Assembly: GCF_000247645.1 (NCBI RefSeq)
Contig: NZ_AHWA01000006.1
Coordinates: 186,001-250,000 of the forward strand
DNA: 64,000 nt
From: Salinibacterium sp. PAMC 21357
GTDB taxonomy: Bacteria; Actinomycetota; Actinomycetes; Actinomycetales; Microbacteriaceae
Direction: 5' to 3'
A program made the position numbers and the translations under genes. Below, piece by piece: positions 16,560 to 25,103 of the stretch. The stretch's first letter is position 1. The number at the start of each line of letters is the position of its first letter. The notes under the pieces were generated by a model. The model saw only the letters and a list, made by a program, of their open reading frames with translations. It ran no database searches and was not told the DNA's origin.

Positions 16560-17901
16560 TAGGTTCCCGGGGTGCTGGCCGCGTTCGGTGTCGAGCGCGC
16601 CGCCTCTACCGTCAACGCGGGGCCAAAGGTGAAGAACTGCAGCCACGGTTGGGGAAGTGTGGCGATGTTAGTGGTCTCGTAGCCGAGCTGGGCCACAATG
16701 TCATCATTTGCGCCGGGGATTGTGTAGGCCACTCCGGAGCCATCGATGAGATGCACACTCCGGATTCGGTGCCAGTGCCGCCTACTCTGACGAGGGCGCC
16801 TCCGCCGATGCTGACGTGTGTTCCAGGCCGAAATTCTGTGGTGGTGGTGGTGGCGGTGGCAAGCAGGGTAGAGGCGTTTCCTTCGTCGTCGTGCACGAGC
16901 AGCGCGCACGGTGGGGTCTCGGCGGCGAAACCAGAGAGCACATCGGTGGGCCATTCGTTGCCACCGGCTGGGTCAGTGGCGGTGGGTATCGCGGCGATCT
17001 CGGCGGGGCTCACTTCTCGTTCTCCGCCGAGTAATGCGCCCGAGCCAAGAAGGTATAGCTGGTACGCCAGCGGGCTGAGAGGTGCAAGTTGGCCGTCGTT
17101 GGTGAGCACGAAACGGGTGTCGGGATCGCTGCCTTGGGGATGCAGCACGGTGCCAATAACGAAATCGGTGCCGCTGAAGTCGTCACCGGCGTTGATCACC
17201 TCAAGCGGGGCGAGGGCGTCTCCCTGGGGGAAAAGATTGAGCCAACGGCCGCTGACTTCGACGGCTGCGGATGCGGTAAGCCCAACAGCACGTAAGACCG
17301 ATTCGGCTTCGGCGCTGTCGACTTCGAATCGGCGGTCACCGGCGATGACATAAATTTGGTCGTTGACGGTGACAACGGCGCCACGGTCGGTCGCGTCAAT
17401 TGGGGTGTCGTCCATCACCGCCACCGCTGATTCTGCGTCGGAGAGCGCGCAACTGGTCCACGACGAGTTGATGAGCGACTCAGGCATGGGGAGATCGTCT
17501 GGTGCACCCAGAATTCCGATGGTTGGACCGATTTCGATCCCCGCTAACGTATCGCTGTCGGTTGAGACGACCGAGAATTCGCCGGCCGGAATGATGAGGC
17601 GTGCGCTCGCGGTGTTGATGACTGGGTAGAGCACTCCTTCCATAGACACGTAGCGGGCGCCGGTGTCGCTGACAAGGATGAGGGTGTTGTCTTCCCAACC
17701 ATCAGGAAGGCCGGGGCGAATAAAGCCGTAGAACACTCCGGCGAGCAAGACCATTGCCGTGAGAGCTATGCCGGCAAAAACCGCGCGGAGCGGCTTGGCC
17801 GGTTCAAGTTCTTTGCCACCCGGCGCTCCGCCGGTGAACGCTGAGAGCAGGCGGCCGCGGCTGAACCCTTGAGCCTCGATGAGGTCTTTCTTTGATGCCA
17901 T
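16559..17901 (-). pseudogene. eccB: Type VII secretion core protein EccB, apparently frameshifted near the 3' end
   Basis: The N-terminus reads MASKKDLIEAQGFSRGRLLSAF, then one membrane helix (AVFAGIALTAMVLLAGVFYGF) and RPGLPDGWEDNTLILV, the standard EccB layout with a large extracytoplasmic domain. As read, the frame ends at 16612 in a non-homologous tail. In the +1-shifted frame the typical EccB ending appears (VHLIDGSGVAYTIPG, AQLGYETTNIATLP, WLQFFTFGPAL) and runs to a TAG at 16559 that touches the mycP start. One missing base at about 16755-16758 (GTGTGC here, GTGGTGC expected) explains it; 1343 nt is one short of 448 codons. EccB is an essential ESX membrane subunit, so the break would disable the system unless it is a sequencing error. 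Confidence 0.82.
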
Positions 17902-17909
17902 CGGAGGGC

Positions 17910-19250
17910 CTAGACAATTCCGGCGGCAATAGCGCCGAGAGGCAGCAGGATTGCCAGAATGAGGAGTTCGACGGAGTCTGCGAGCCGGGCCAGTCGCATG
18001 CGGGCCTTCGGATTAAGCAATGTAAGTCCCACCAGCACAGCTGTTGCGGCCAACAGCAGAATAAGCAGCAGTGAACGAAGTTCTGGCAGCGCTGTGGAAA
18101 CGGTAAGGCCGGTGAGCGTGAGCCCTGCCGCCCCGAGCAACATCACCACGAGCACTCCGAGGCGAGCGAAGGTTTGCCGAGATTGAAACATCATGCCGGC
18201 GAACGCGAACGCGCAGAGAAGTGCGCCGGCGACGCCCGAGGCTGCGACGAGCGGCGTGGCCAGCAACGTTGCGAGGCCAAGCGCGATGCGAAGCGACATC
18301 AAGACCCGTTGACCGGCGGCGGCGCGTGAAGCCACGTCGTTGGCGTCGATCGGCTGCGGTGGCGCAAAAACCTCAAGATCGGTTTGGGGCGAGATAACCC
18401 GAATACGGGTAGAGCTGAGTGCGACCCACGGAAGGCCGTTGGAGAGTGCCGCAATTACCGCGATCATGATGGCGTAGGGGGCGGGGTCGCCGGCGGGCAG
18501 TAGCGCCGCGATCATCGAGGTCGTGCTGAAGACTAGGCCAAAGACGATAGGGATGAGGTGAACTTCGGGGCCGTGCTGGGTGAAAGCGAGGGCTAGGCCG
18601 CCGACAACAACAGCTCCGAGACCGGCTGCGGCCAGCGGCCATCCCCAGATCGGTTCGAGGGGAACGGCAAGATAACCGCCGATAGCACCGAACAGTGCGG
18701 CGGCGAGGCCGAGGGCGTGCCCTGCCTCGGGCTGACCGGTGCGCGTCAGCACGGCTGCGGTGGCAATCAGTACTACTGCACCGCTCGCAGCAACGATGGC
18801 ACCGATGGCAAAGCCCGTGCCGGCGGTAACCAGTAGTACTGCGCACAACGCCAGAAAGCTCAGACTCACGGCAAGCGCGGTGCGCGCACCATCACGTTGG
18901 GTCCATTCGCCGTGCTGGGATGTTGTCGCGTCGATGACCGCTTCTACGATGTCGTCGTAGATGCGTGGCTCTGTAATGAGGCCGCCGCGCACGAGAGTGA
19001 CGAGCTCTCCGTCACGCACCCCTTGGCTGCCGAGTGCTAATGCCGGATCGAGTACGGTTGCGTCGGCGCGGTGAAGGGCATAACCACCGTGAGTGAGTGT
19101 GGGGTCAAGCACGCCTAGGCTGCGCGCGAATCCGGGCAGCAGCTCGATGAGCGGCACTTGTGCTGGCACACCGACATCGAGCCGTCGGCCTTCACTCACA
19201 ATGGAGATTCGAACGAGGGTTCCGCCCGAAACGATGGCCTGACTCAACAA
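17910..19250 (-). CDS. eccD: Type VII secretion integral membrane protein EccD
   Basis: A 446-residue polytopic protein. The N-terminal 90 residues form the ubiquitin-like cytosolic domain (VRISIVSEGRRLDVGVPAQV, ELLPGFARSLG), a hydrophilic linker follows, and about 11 membrane helices complete the protein. This is the EccD architecture, which builds the membrane barrel of the ESX complex. The start is TTG (19250 or 19247) after a GAGGAG site. It is first in the minus-strand operon eccD-eccB-mycP, 8 bases ahead of eccB, and divergent from the Esx genes. A second, very different EccD-like gene lies at 25510, so the membrane complex may be a heteromer. Confidence 0.85.
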   Translation of the reverse strand: MLSQAIVSGGTLVRISIVSEGRRLDVGVPAQVPLIELLPGFARSLGVLDPTLTHGGYALHRADATVLDPALALGSQGVRDGELVTLVRGGLITEPRIYDDIVEAVIDATTSQHGEWTQRDGARTALAVSLSFLALCAVLLVTAGTGFAIGAIVAASGAVVLIATAAVLTRTGQPEAGHALGLAAALFGAIGGYLAVPLEPIWGWPLAAAGLGAVVVGGLALAFTQHGPEVHLIPIVFGLVFSTTSMIAALLPAGDPAPYAIMIAVIAALSNGLPWVALSSTRIRVISPQTDLEVFAPPQPIDANDVASRAAAGQRVLMSLRIALGLATLLATPLVAASGVAGALLCAFAFAGMMFQSRQTFARLGVLVVMLLGAAGLTLTGLTVSTALPELRSLLLILLLAATAVLVGLTLLNPKARMRLARLADSVELLILAILLPLGAIAAGIV

Positions 19251-19535
19251 AGCTCCTCGGGGTTATTGCCACAGCGTCGGCGCTGGCGCACGGCGTGGAT
19301 CAAGATTGACTGTTACTCACAGTCTAGCGACCATGCTAGTACGCGGGGGAGGCTCAATTGCGTAGGATAACCCCAATAGTGGGGGTTGGCCGCAACGTTA
19401 ATCGTGTTGTGGCTAATCTACCTAGTGCTCTATCGTGAGTTTGTGTAGCTTTTTGTTTCAAGTCGGGTGAAGCGAGAATTTCGCGTGTTGTCTGGGGCAA
19501 TCCGGGCGAGATGCGACTAATGAAGGAGTGTGAGC
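19251..19535. promoter_or_regulatory. Divergent control region between eccD and the Esx genes
   Basis: This 285-bp gap separates the two divergent halves of the secretion locus. It contains a TTGACT within an inverted repeat (GACTGT/ACAGTC, 19308-19324), a hairpin AACCCC/GGGGTT (19369-19387), and a candidate promoter TTGTGG-18 bp-TATCGT (19407-19436) about 100 bp ahead of the first Esx start. All were found by eye; the last is the best guess for Esx transcription. No gene is seen in the gap. Confidence 0.4.
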
Positions 19536-19853
19536 ATGGCAGATGTAATCTCCGCAGAAGAGGGTGCCCTCAAGCGAGGCGCCCAGGCGGTCAACGAAGC
19601 AAAGGCTGGCATCGACCAGCAGGTAAAGAAAGTTCGCGGCGAGATCGATCAGCTGCGTGGTTTCTGGCAGGGCGGCGCTGCCGCATCGTTCACGGGTCTT
19701 ATGACCTCGTGGGATGAGCAGGCACGCAGGCTCAACGAGGTTCTCGTCACGCTCGAAGCAGCGTTGTCTGGCACAGAACGTGACCAGGCTGCGACTGAAG
19801 AAGAGCACTCCTCGACGATCTCGGGCCTCGGCTCGATGATGTCGAACATCTAG
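19536..19853 (+). CDS. WXG100 family type VII secretion target (Esx-like, first of pair)
   Basis: A 105-residue helical hairpin protein with the WXG motif as FWQGGAAASF near residue 44. WXG100 proteins form four-helix-bundle dimers and are exported by ESX/type VII systems in folded form. The C-terminus has a helical TLEAALSGTERDQAATEE segment followed by a flexible Ser-rich end. I start at ATG 19536 with AAGGAG 7 bases upstream; a GTG at 19530 is too close to that site. The second Esx gene begins 30 bases downstream. It lacks an obvious YxxxD/E export motif. Confidence 0.9.
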   Translation: MADVISAEEGALKRGAQAVNEAKAGIDQQVKKVRGEIDQLRGFWQGGAAASFTGLMTSWDEQARRLNEVLVTLEAALSGTERDQAATEEEHSSTISGLGSMMSNI

Positions 19854-19882
19854 TCGACCATCGTTTCGAGAGAGGTTTAATC

Positions 19883-20173
19883 ATGCAGTCAATGTCAGTC
19901 AACCCCGCGCAGGTCACCGCGCTCGCCGGCGAGATCCGCAACGGATCGCAGGGCATCAAGTCAACGCTCGACACCCTCGAGTCTGAGGTCGGCAAGCTTC
20001 GCGCATCATGGGGCGGAGAAGCGCAGCAGCAGTACGATGTTGCGCAACGCAAGTGGGCTACGACGCTCGGTGAGATGCAGCAGTTGCTCACTCAGATCGC
20101 GTCGAAGACCGAACAGATTTCTTCGCAGTACACGCAGAGCGACTCCGCCTCAGCAAACCGTTTCTCCATCTAA
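19883..20173 (+). CDS. WXG100 family type VII secretion target (Esx-like, second of pair)
   Basis: A 96-residue helical protein with the WXG motif SWGGEAQQQY near residue 43, flanked by two amphipathic helices. It is the likely partner of the product of the gene just upstream, since Esx proteins are exported as heterodimers. The motif WGGEAQQQYDVAQRKW has aromatic residues in the usual places after the turn. A GAGAGG ribosome-binding site lies 7 bases before the ATG. A perfect 14-bp hairpin follows the gene and may stabilise the Esx part of the transcript. Confidence 0.92.
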   Translation: MQSMSVNPAQVTALAGEIRNGSQGIKSTLDTLESEVGKLRASWGGEAQQQYDVAQRKWATTLGEMQQLLTQIASKTEQISSQYTQSDSASANRFSI

Positions 20174-20192
20174 CTATTTTCGCTGGCAGTGT

Positions 20193-20224
20193 TGCCCGGT
20201 CAGACTTCGCAGTCTGACCGGGCA
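20193..20224 (+). terminator. Perfect 14-bp hairpin after the Esx pair (attenuator or mRNA-stabilising element)
   Basis: TGCCCGGTCAGACT at 20193-20206, loop TCGC, and AGTCTGACCGGGCA at 20211-20224 form an uninterrupted GC-rich stem. No T tract follows, and the downstream genes read in the same direction with no obvious promoter, so it is more likely partial termination or a 3' barrier to RNA decay that keeps Esx expression above the rest of the operon. Confidence 0.65.
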
Positions 20225-20266
20225 CTCGCACGCCAACTAGTCGCAGCATTTTAGAGAGGTGCGCAC

Positions 20267-20656
20267 GTGTCTTACGGCAGCAGCATTAAAGTGACTCCCG
20301 AAGATTTCCTCAAAACCATCGATCTCGTGTTGGGGGCTTTGGAAGATGTGCCGAGCGATAGCCAGCTGAGGAAAACTGAGGGCGTCGAGGGCGGAGTCGC
20401 ATCTAATTTCAAACGAGAGGTCGATCGCACTGCGATTGCGCTGAGGGATGTAGCCGCCGTTTTCAGTGATGACCTTAAAACACTGCGGGACAAGTTAAGC
20501 GACACTCTTGCCGGTTTTATTGAGCAAGAAGCGATGGCTGGTGACGAGGCCAAGAATTTGCTTTCACGTCTGAACGAGCCGGGTGAGAAAACAGAATCGA
20601 CTGTCTCCCCGGCTCCCACGCCCTCGTCCCAGTCCAAGGAGAAGGTCTTCGAATGA
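20267..20656 (+). CDS. Small helical type VII-associated protein
   Basis: A 129-residue predicted cytosolic or exported protein that I do not recognise. Residues 1-100 are mainly helical (EDFLKTIDLVLGALEDV, REVDRTAIALRDVAAVFSDD, KLSDTLAGFIEQEA), and the last 25 are a Ser/Pro/Lys-rich tail. The size and two-helix pattern resemble WXG100-like proteins, but no WXG is present. The start is GTG with GAGAGG 7 bases upstream, and its TGA overlaps the ATG of the mycosin B3 gene. Position directly after the Esx pair suggests a secreted partner or chaperone. Confidence 0.65.
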   Translation: MSYGSSIKVTPEDFLKTIDLVLGALEDVPSDSQLRKTEGVEGGVASNFKREVDRTAIALRDVAAVFSDDLKTLRDKLSDTLAGFIEQEAMAGDEAKNLLSRLNEPGEKTESTVSPAPTPSSQSKEKVFE

Positions 20657-21966
20657 CGCGTCGCACTCGAGGAATTCTGGCAGCGGGGCTTGCCGCTGCG
20701 TTGACTCTAGGAATTGCTGGGCCTGCCGCGGCAGAATCCGACGGCTTTTGGTATTTCGATCAGCTCGGGATTGGCGAGGTGCACGCGTCGGGGTTGACCG
20801 GGGAGGGCATCACGATTGCGGTGATGGATTCGCCTATCAATACTGATATTCCGACGTTGCGGGATGCGAACGTGACGGTTATTGAGCCGTCTCTCTGCTT
20901 CGATGAGGCGGCGCAGGACTTTTATCCGGCGGTATCGACCGACCGTGGCGGAGTTCTCGATGCGATTCATGGCACGAATGTTGTGTCGATGATTTCAGGA
21001 ACGGGTGATGGCTACCCCGGCCAGGCTGGCATCAAGGGGGTCGCCCCCGACGCTGAGGTGCTCTACTACGTCGTAAATGTCACCGATGTCACTAGTGACG
21101 GTGATTCGATTGCCTGCGTTGACCCTGATCTGGGTTTCTCCGTATCCGATGATCGGCTTGGGGTGGCGATGGAAGCGGCGATGGATGCTGGAGCGGACAT
21201 CATCTCGGTGTCGTCTTTGGTTAGCCCTGGCGGTCAGGTGTTGGATCGCGCGATCGCGCGGGCGGTGCGTGAGGAAGTCGTCATTGTTGCCGGCACTCTT
21301 AACACGACGGACATAGTGTTCGGGGCGGTTATGCCGGCGGGAGGAAACGGAGTTCTGGCAGTGCAAGCTGGCGGGTCGACTGGTGACCAGATCCCGGTGC
21401 ACAACATTTATACGAAGATTATTGCGCCGGGCTTGGACGTGACCGTTCAGGGCGCTTACGGAGAGAGCTGGGAAGAGCAAGAGCTCACGAGCGGATCGTC
21501 AATGGCAACCCCGCTGGCCGCGGGAATTCTCGCGTTGGCGATGCAAAAGTATCCCGAGGCTTCCCCTAACCAGTTGCTGCAGTCGCTGATTCGAAATACC
21601 AGCGGTGACGGCAACCCCGACGCTGTTCGGTCTCCGAGGTTCTACGGCTACGGGTACATTTCTTTGCGGAAGCTTCTTGCGGCTGATCCAACGCAGTACT
21701 CGACCGCGAACCCCTTCGTAGTTATGGGTGACGAATTGTCCCCCACTTTTGACGAGATCTATAACCCGGTCGAACCCACCGCCGCCCCGGTGGCGCCGGA
21801 GGAAAAGGACCCTTTAGACGCCATTGTGCCGCTCCTCATCGGGATCGCGATTGTAGGGATTTTGTTGCTGATCGGAGCAGTCGTGCTCGTGATCGTTCTT
21901 GTGCGGCGGAGCAAGCGTCACAATCAACCCACTGACCCGTTGGGAGACGAAAATGGGCGAGTATGA
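20653..21966 (+). CDS. Mycosin-like S8 membrane-anchored protease, type B3
   Basis: A 437-residue type-B protease inside the secretion locus. It has its own signal peptide (MTRRTRGILAAGLAAALTLG) and its own anchor (VPLLIGIAIVGILLLIGAVV then RRSKRHNQ), but the core from about 20740 to 21780 is nearly identical in DNA to the genes at 6915 and 9618. Catalytic residues are Asp59 (IAVMDSPIN), His106 (IHGTNVVS), Asn217 (IVAGTLN) and Ser283 (GSSMATP). The unusual pattern of identical core and unrelated ends points to gene conversion. It overlaps the previous gene by 4 bases and the next by 14. Confidence 0.88.
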   Translation: MTRRTRGILAAGLAAALTLGIAGPAAAESDGFWYFDQLGIGEVHASGLTGEGITIAVMDSPINTDIPTLRDANVTVIEPSLCFDEAAQDFYPAVSTDRGGVLDAIHGTNVVSMISGTGDGYPGQAGIKGVAPDAEVLYYVVNVTDVTSDGDSIACVDPDLGFSVSDDRLGVAMEAAMDAGADIISVSSLVSPGGQVLDRAIARAVREEVVIVAGTLNTTDIVFGAVMPAGGNGVLAVQAGGSTGDQIPVHNIYTKIIAPGLDVTVQGAYGESWEEQELTSGSSMATPLAAGILALAMQKYPEASPNQLLQSLIRNTSGDGNPDAVRSPRFYGYGYISLRKLLAADPTQYSTANPFVVMGDELSPTFDEIYNPVEPTAAPVAPEEKDPLDAIVPLLIGIAIVGILLLIGAVVLVIVLVRRSKRHNQPTDPLGDENGRV

Positions 21967-23242
21967 AACCCAGCTGAAGACGATCGCTAATGCACAGTCG
22001 TGGGAGTTGACCGGTCTACCTAAGCTGCTCACTTATCTCGAACAGCTAGACAAGACAATGAACTCGATTACCGACAACCCTGGTTGGGAGAGCCCATCGG
22101 CTGAAGACGCCCGAGAATATTTCCAGGTAATGCGCAAGCGTTTTGCGGAGGTATCCATCGCCGCAAATCGCATGGGCGAGGTCGTTGAAGCTGCGAACCA
22201 CTTGCGCAACAGGGCAGCGGGCAACCTTGACGAGCTGCCCGGCGGCACAGTTGATCCGAATCTTGTGCAGGCGGCCGAAGGTGCTTCGCGAGTGCTTTAT
22301 GCCGGCCATACTTTTCCGGCAGACGTCACTGTCGGGGTGATCGAGTTGTTCCTGGGAAATCAAAGAGAGGAATCGGCGAAACTCGCGCTGGAAAAGCTTG
22401 GCGACGAATTGGAATCTCACCGCCAGCATCTCGCTCAAGCTCGCACTGAGTGTCGAGTCTTTCCCCAAGATCAAACTTGGGGCGAGGTGGAGAAATTCGA
22501 ACGAGATGATGATGGCACCACCACTCAGGGTACAACTCCCGGTGGGGGAACCGATCGCGGGTGGGGCCCTCCTCCTAGCGGATCGAGCACAAGCTACTCC
22601 AGCGGGTCGACGTCGCATTCCGGGGCTACTTCGGGGCAACAGTCGGGCGGTGGTCTCAGCTCCGGTGGTGGTTTCAACTCCGGCGGCGGTCTCAGCTCTG
22701 GCGGCAGCGGCAGCGGCAGCGGCAGCGGCAGCGGCAGCGGCAGCGGCAGCACGGGCCCTGAGCGGCTCGTTGCCGACAGTGGTGACCGCGGCAGCATGGC
22801 AGGATTCACCGCGGGCGGTGGAGCCGCGCTTGGCGGTGCAAGTGCACTCGCAGCCGGCGCGAAACTTGCTGGCGGAGGCATCGGAGGCATCGGAGGCATC
22901 GGAGGCATCGGTGGCTCGGCAGCGGGCGGAATTGGGTCAGGCGCACTAGGAATTGGCGGGCCAGCAGGTTCTGGCGGGCTACTCGGCTCGGGCGGTGGCG
23001 CTGCCTCCGGAGGCGCAGCCTCCGGCGGAGCCGCGGCTAACGGCACAGCAGCTGCCGGCGCTCGTGGTGCCAGTGGCACCGGGATGATGGGCGGTGGTGG
23101 CGCAGGCGGTTCCAGCAAGGAGAAACGCTCCAGCTCGGGAGGACTCATGGCCCCCAAGCTCGAGGATGACGCCGACACCGCACCGCGTTCACGCCGTGCC
23201 GGTGCTGGCGGCCGCGACCAAATCACACCACAGGGAGAATGA
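21953..23242 (+). CDS. PPE/WXG-like glycine-rich putative type VII substrate
   Basis: A 429-residue protein. The first 200 residues are helical and contain NPGWESPSAEDAREYF, a W-x-S turn similar to WXG100/PPE proteins. The remainder is a very low-complexity Gly/Ser/Ala region, including (SG)n and GGI repeats, and the last 60 residues carry a basic-acidic tail (KEKRSSSGGLMAPKLEDDAD). Actinobacterial PPE-like ESX substrates have this layout. I start at ATG 21953, which has GGGAGA upstream and overlaps the B3 protease end; upstream in-frame GTG codons are less likely. Its stop overlaps the next start. Function is inferred from position and composition only. Confidence 0.7.
   Translation: MGEYETQLKTIANAQSWELTGLPKLLTYLEQLDKTMNSITDNPGWESPSAEDAREYFQVMRKRFAEVSIAANRMGEVVEAANHLRNRAAGNLDELPGGTVDPNLVQAAEGASRVLYAGHTFPADVTVGVIELFLGNQREESAKLALEKLGDELESHRQHLAQARTECRVFPQDQTWGEVEKFERDDDGTTTQGTTPGGGTDRGWGPPPSGSSTSYSSGSTSHSGATSGQQSGGGLSSGGGFNSGGGLSSGGSGSGSGSGSGSGSGSTGPERLVADSGDRGSMAGFTAGGGAALGGASALAAGAKLAGGGIGGIGGIGGIGGSAAGGIGSGALGIGGPAGSGGLLGSGGGAASGGAASGGAAANGTAAAGARGASGTGMMGGGGAGGSSKEKRSSSGGLMAPKLEDDADTAPRSRRAGAGGRDQITPQGE
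22703..22750 (+). repeat. (GGCAGC)8 microsatellite encoding Gly-Ser repeats
   Basis: Eight uninterrupted GGCAGC hexamers lie in frame inside the PPE-like gene and encode alternating Gly-Ser. Slippage by whole units would vary the length of the linker without breaking the frame. Confidence 0.9.
22874..22909 (+). repeat. Four tandem copies of a 9-mer encoding Gly-Gly-Ile
   Basis: GGAGGCATC is repeated four times exactly, giving a (Gly-Gly-Ile)4 run in the PPE-like protein. The exactness at DNA level suggests recent expansion. Confidence 0.9.
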
Positions 23243-24279
23243 TGGCTGGCGAGATTCGAATAGAACCCGCAATATTCCCCGCAATCCGCGGGTACTACGC
23301 CGAGCAAGATGCCGCCCTCGGGCGTGCCCAGGTGTACCTCACCGAACACTGCTCCCTCAACAACGCAATGGGTTTGCTCCTCAGTTGTTTGCAACCCCAA
23401 TACGACACCGCACGAGACAGCATGACAAACGCCGTCGTCTCCCTTCGAGACACGATGACCGGGCTCACCGTCAACCTTGACGACTACGCCAAAGAATGCG
23501 CCGAAGAAGAAGAACAAAAGCAACAAGAGCTCAAAACAATGCACGACCGGCTCACCGCAATTGAAGACCAGCTAAGCAGCGGGGGCGGGAACGTAGGCCC
23601 GGGCGGCTCGACCGGTGGCGGCGGAGGAGTGGGCGGCGGCAGCGGAGGTGGAATGGGCGGCGGTAGCGGCTCAGTTGCTCCGGCCGTGCCAGATATGGCT
23701 GAAGTTCCTGAACCCACCATTGTTCCAGAACCAGAGATTCAGCCTGAGGCAGAGCCAGAAGTCGAAACCGAACCGGAGACGGTCACGGAGCCTGACGCAG
23801 AGATTCATCCCGAAACGGAACCAGAAGTCCTCCCCGACCCCGAGCCAGAACCTGAGGTTCCGCCGACACCGGGGGCAGAAGGGCAACCCGGGCCGGAGAT
23901 CGGCAACGGATCAGCAAACGCCGAGGTCGACATCGATGTTGATGTCGTCAACAACGGTAACGGCGAGGTCAACGTGAACGTCACCGTAGTCATCGAGCAA
24001 GAAATCGTCGACGCCCGCGACGCCGAAGAAGCCGCCCGAAACGCGGCCTACTCTGACGAACTATGGGCAGAACGAGCATCCGCTGACCCCCTCGGACGCA
24101 GTGCTGATGAGCTGCGCCTGGCGTGGGAAGCACGCGAGCCCATTCTGGTCGAAGACCTAGCAACAGGCGAGACAGCGTTCGGCTATCAGGCGGCACCATC
24201 CGTCTTCGACACCTCTCACCGTTTTGGTGTGTGGGTGCCAGACACTGCGGCCAGTGCCGCTCAACCGGTAGGGGTTTAG
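23239..24279 (+). CDS. Helical, Gly-rich and Pro/Glu-rich putative type VII substrate
   Basis: A 346-residue protein that I do not recognise as a named family. Residues 1-105 are helical, ending in a charged coiled coil (ECAEEEEQKQQELKTMHDRL). A Gly-rich segment follows, then about 80 residues of Pro/Glu repeats (PEPEIQPEAEPEVETEPE), a Val/Asn-rich beta-like segment (VDIDVDVVNNGNGEVNVNV), and a C-terminal domain of about 90 residues ending FGVWVPDT. The composition suggests an extracellular or wall-spanning protein, yet there is no Sec signal, which fits type VII export. ATG 23239 overlaps the previous stop; ATG 23242 is better spaced from GGGAG and may be the real start. Confidence 0.65.
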   Translation: MMAGEIRIEPAIFPAIRGYYAEQDAALGRAQVYLTEHCSLNNAMGLLLSCLQPQYDTARDSMTNAVVSLRDTMTGLTVNLDDYAKECAEEEEQKQQELKTMHDRLTAIEDQLSSGGGNVGPGGSTGGGGGVGGGSGGGMGGGSGSVAPAVPDMAEVPEPTIVPEPEIQPEAEPEVETEPETVTEPDAEIHPETEPEVLPDPEPEPEVPPTPGAEGQPGPEIGNGSANAEVDIDVDVVNNGNGEVNVNVTVVIEQEIVDARDAEEAARNAAYSDELWAERASADPLGRSADELRLAWEAREPILVEDLATGETAFGYQAAPSVFDTSHRFGVWVPDTAASAAQPVGV

Positions 24280-24281
24280 CT

Positions 24282-25103
24282 GTGACAATGACCGTGAGCC
24301 CGATGTACGACCCCATGAGTTACCTGTCCTACCCGGCAGCGAACTCAGGCGATCGTATCGGGCAAATCAGAGAATCAGCAGGCTTCGCGCTTGGCGCAAT
24401 TGACTGGGCCGTCAACCTGTTCGCCGGGTTCAGCCCGCTCGAAGAATGGGTAAGCAAACCACTGGGGGGCGACTGGTCAGCACTCGACCGCGGCGCCGTA
24501 GCATGGACCAACGTGGGCAAATCCATCGACGCCGTATCCGACAACATCAGGCACCTACCCGATGGGCTCGGAGACGCGTGGCAAGGTGAGACAGCTCGCG
24601 CATTCGCCGGGGCCCAGTACAAAGTCGCCACCGCAATCGAACCTGTGGCTGGCGCCTGCGACGCAATGTCACAGATGTGCACAGCACTCGCAGACATGGC
24701 ACAGGCAATCACCGAATTCGTGCTCGCCATCGCCGTGGCCCTCGCCGAATTCGTCACCGAAATGCTTATTGCTATCGCGACCGTCGTTGGGTCAGTCTCG
24801 ACGCCCGCGTGGATCACCAAACTCTCCATAAACCTCATGAGGTGGGTGCCGCAGCTCACCCGAATGATCACCCTATTCATGTCGAAATTGCCGATGATCC
24901 TGAAGATCTCGAAGATCTTGAAAACGGTCTTCAGCAACCTGACAAAAATGCTCAAGATTCTCATGACCCTCGCCAACAGCACTAGCGGCCCCGCGGGACA
25001 GATCGAGCTCTCCGCTAATCAAGTGGCTGCAGCGACAGGCAACGCCTCCTCCGGTGGAGCCTCAGGCAGCGGTGGCGGAGGAGGTGGCGGCGGTGGATTC
25101 TGA
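24282..25103 (+). CDS. WXG-motif helical membrane-active putative type VII substrate
   Basis: A 273-residue protein. A WXG100-like helical part carries the motif DAWQGETARAFAGA near residue 105. A long hydrophobic helical region follows (ITEFVLAIAVALAEFVTEMLIAIA and then LMRWVPQLTRMITLFMSKLP), with a basic amphipathic stretch (LKISKILKTVFSNLTKMLKI) and a short Gly-rich tail. The size and arrangement resemble WXG-domain proteins of actinobacterial ESX loci. I start at GTG 24282, just after the previous stop, with GGTAGGGG 7 bases upstream; ATG 24288 is an alternative. The hydrophobic C-terminal half could insert in membranes, which is inference. Confidence 0.68.
   Translation: MTMTVSPMYDPMSYLSYPAANSGDRIGQIRESAGFALGAIDWAVNLFAGFSPLEEWVSKPLGGDWSALDRGAVAWTNVGKSIDAVSDNIRHLPDGLGDAWQGETARAFAGAQYKVATAIEPVAGACDAMSQMCTALADMAQAITEFVLAIAVALAEFVTEMLIAIATVVGSVSTPAWITKLSINLMRWVPQLTRMITLFMSKLPMILKISKILKTVFSNLTKMLKILMTLANSTSGPAGQIELSANQVAAATGNASSGGASGSGGGGGGGGGF

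Noticed and set aside
15255-16646. Longer mycP reading frame from 16646
   Set aside because: The extra 29 residues overlap the restored eccB 3' end and precede a good signal peptide; GTG 16559 coupled to the eccB stop fits better.
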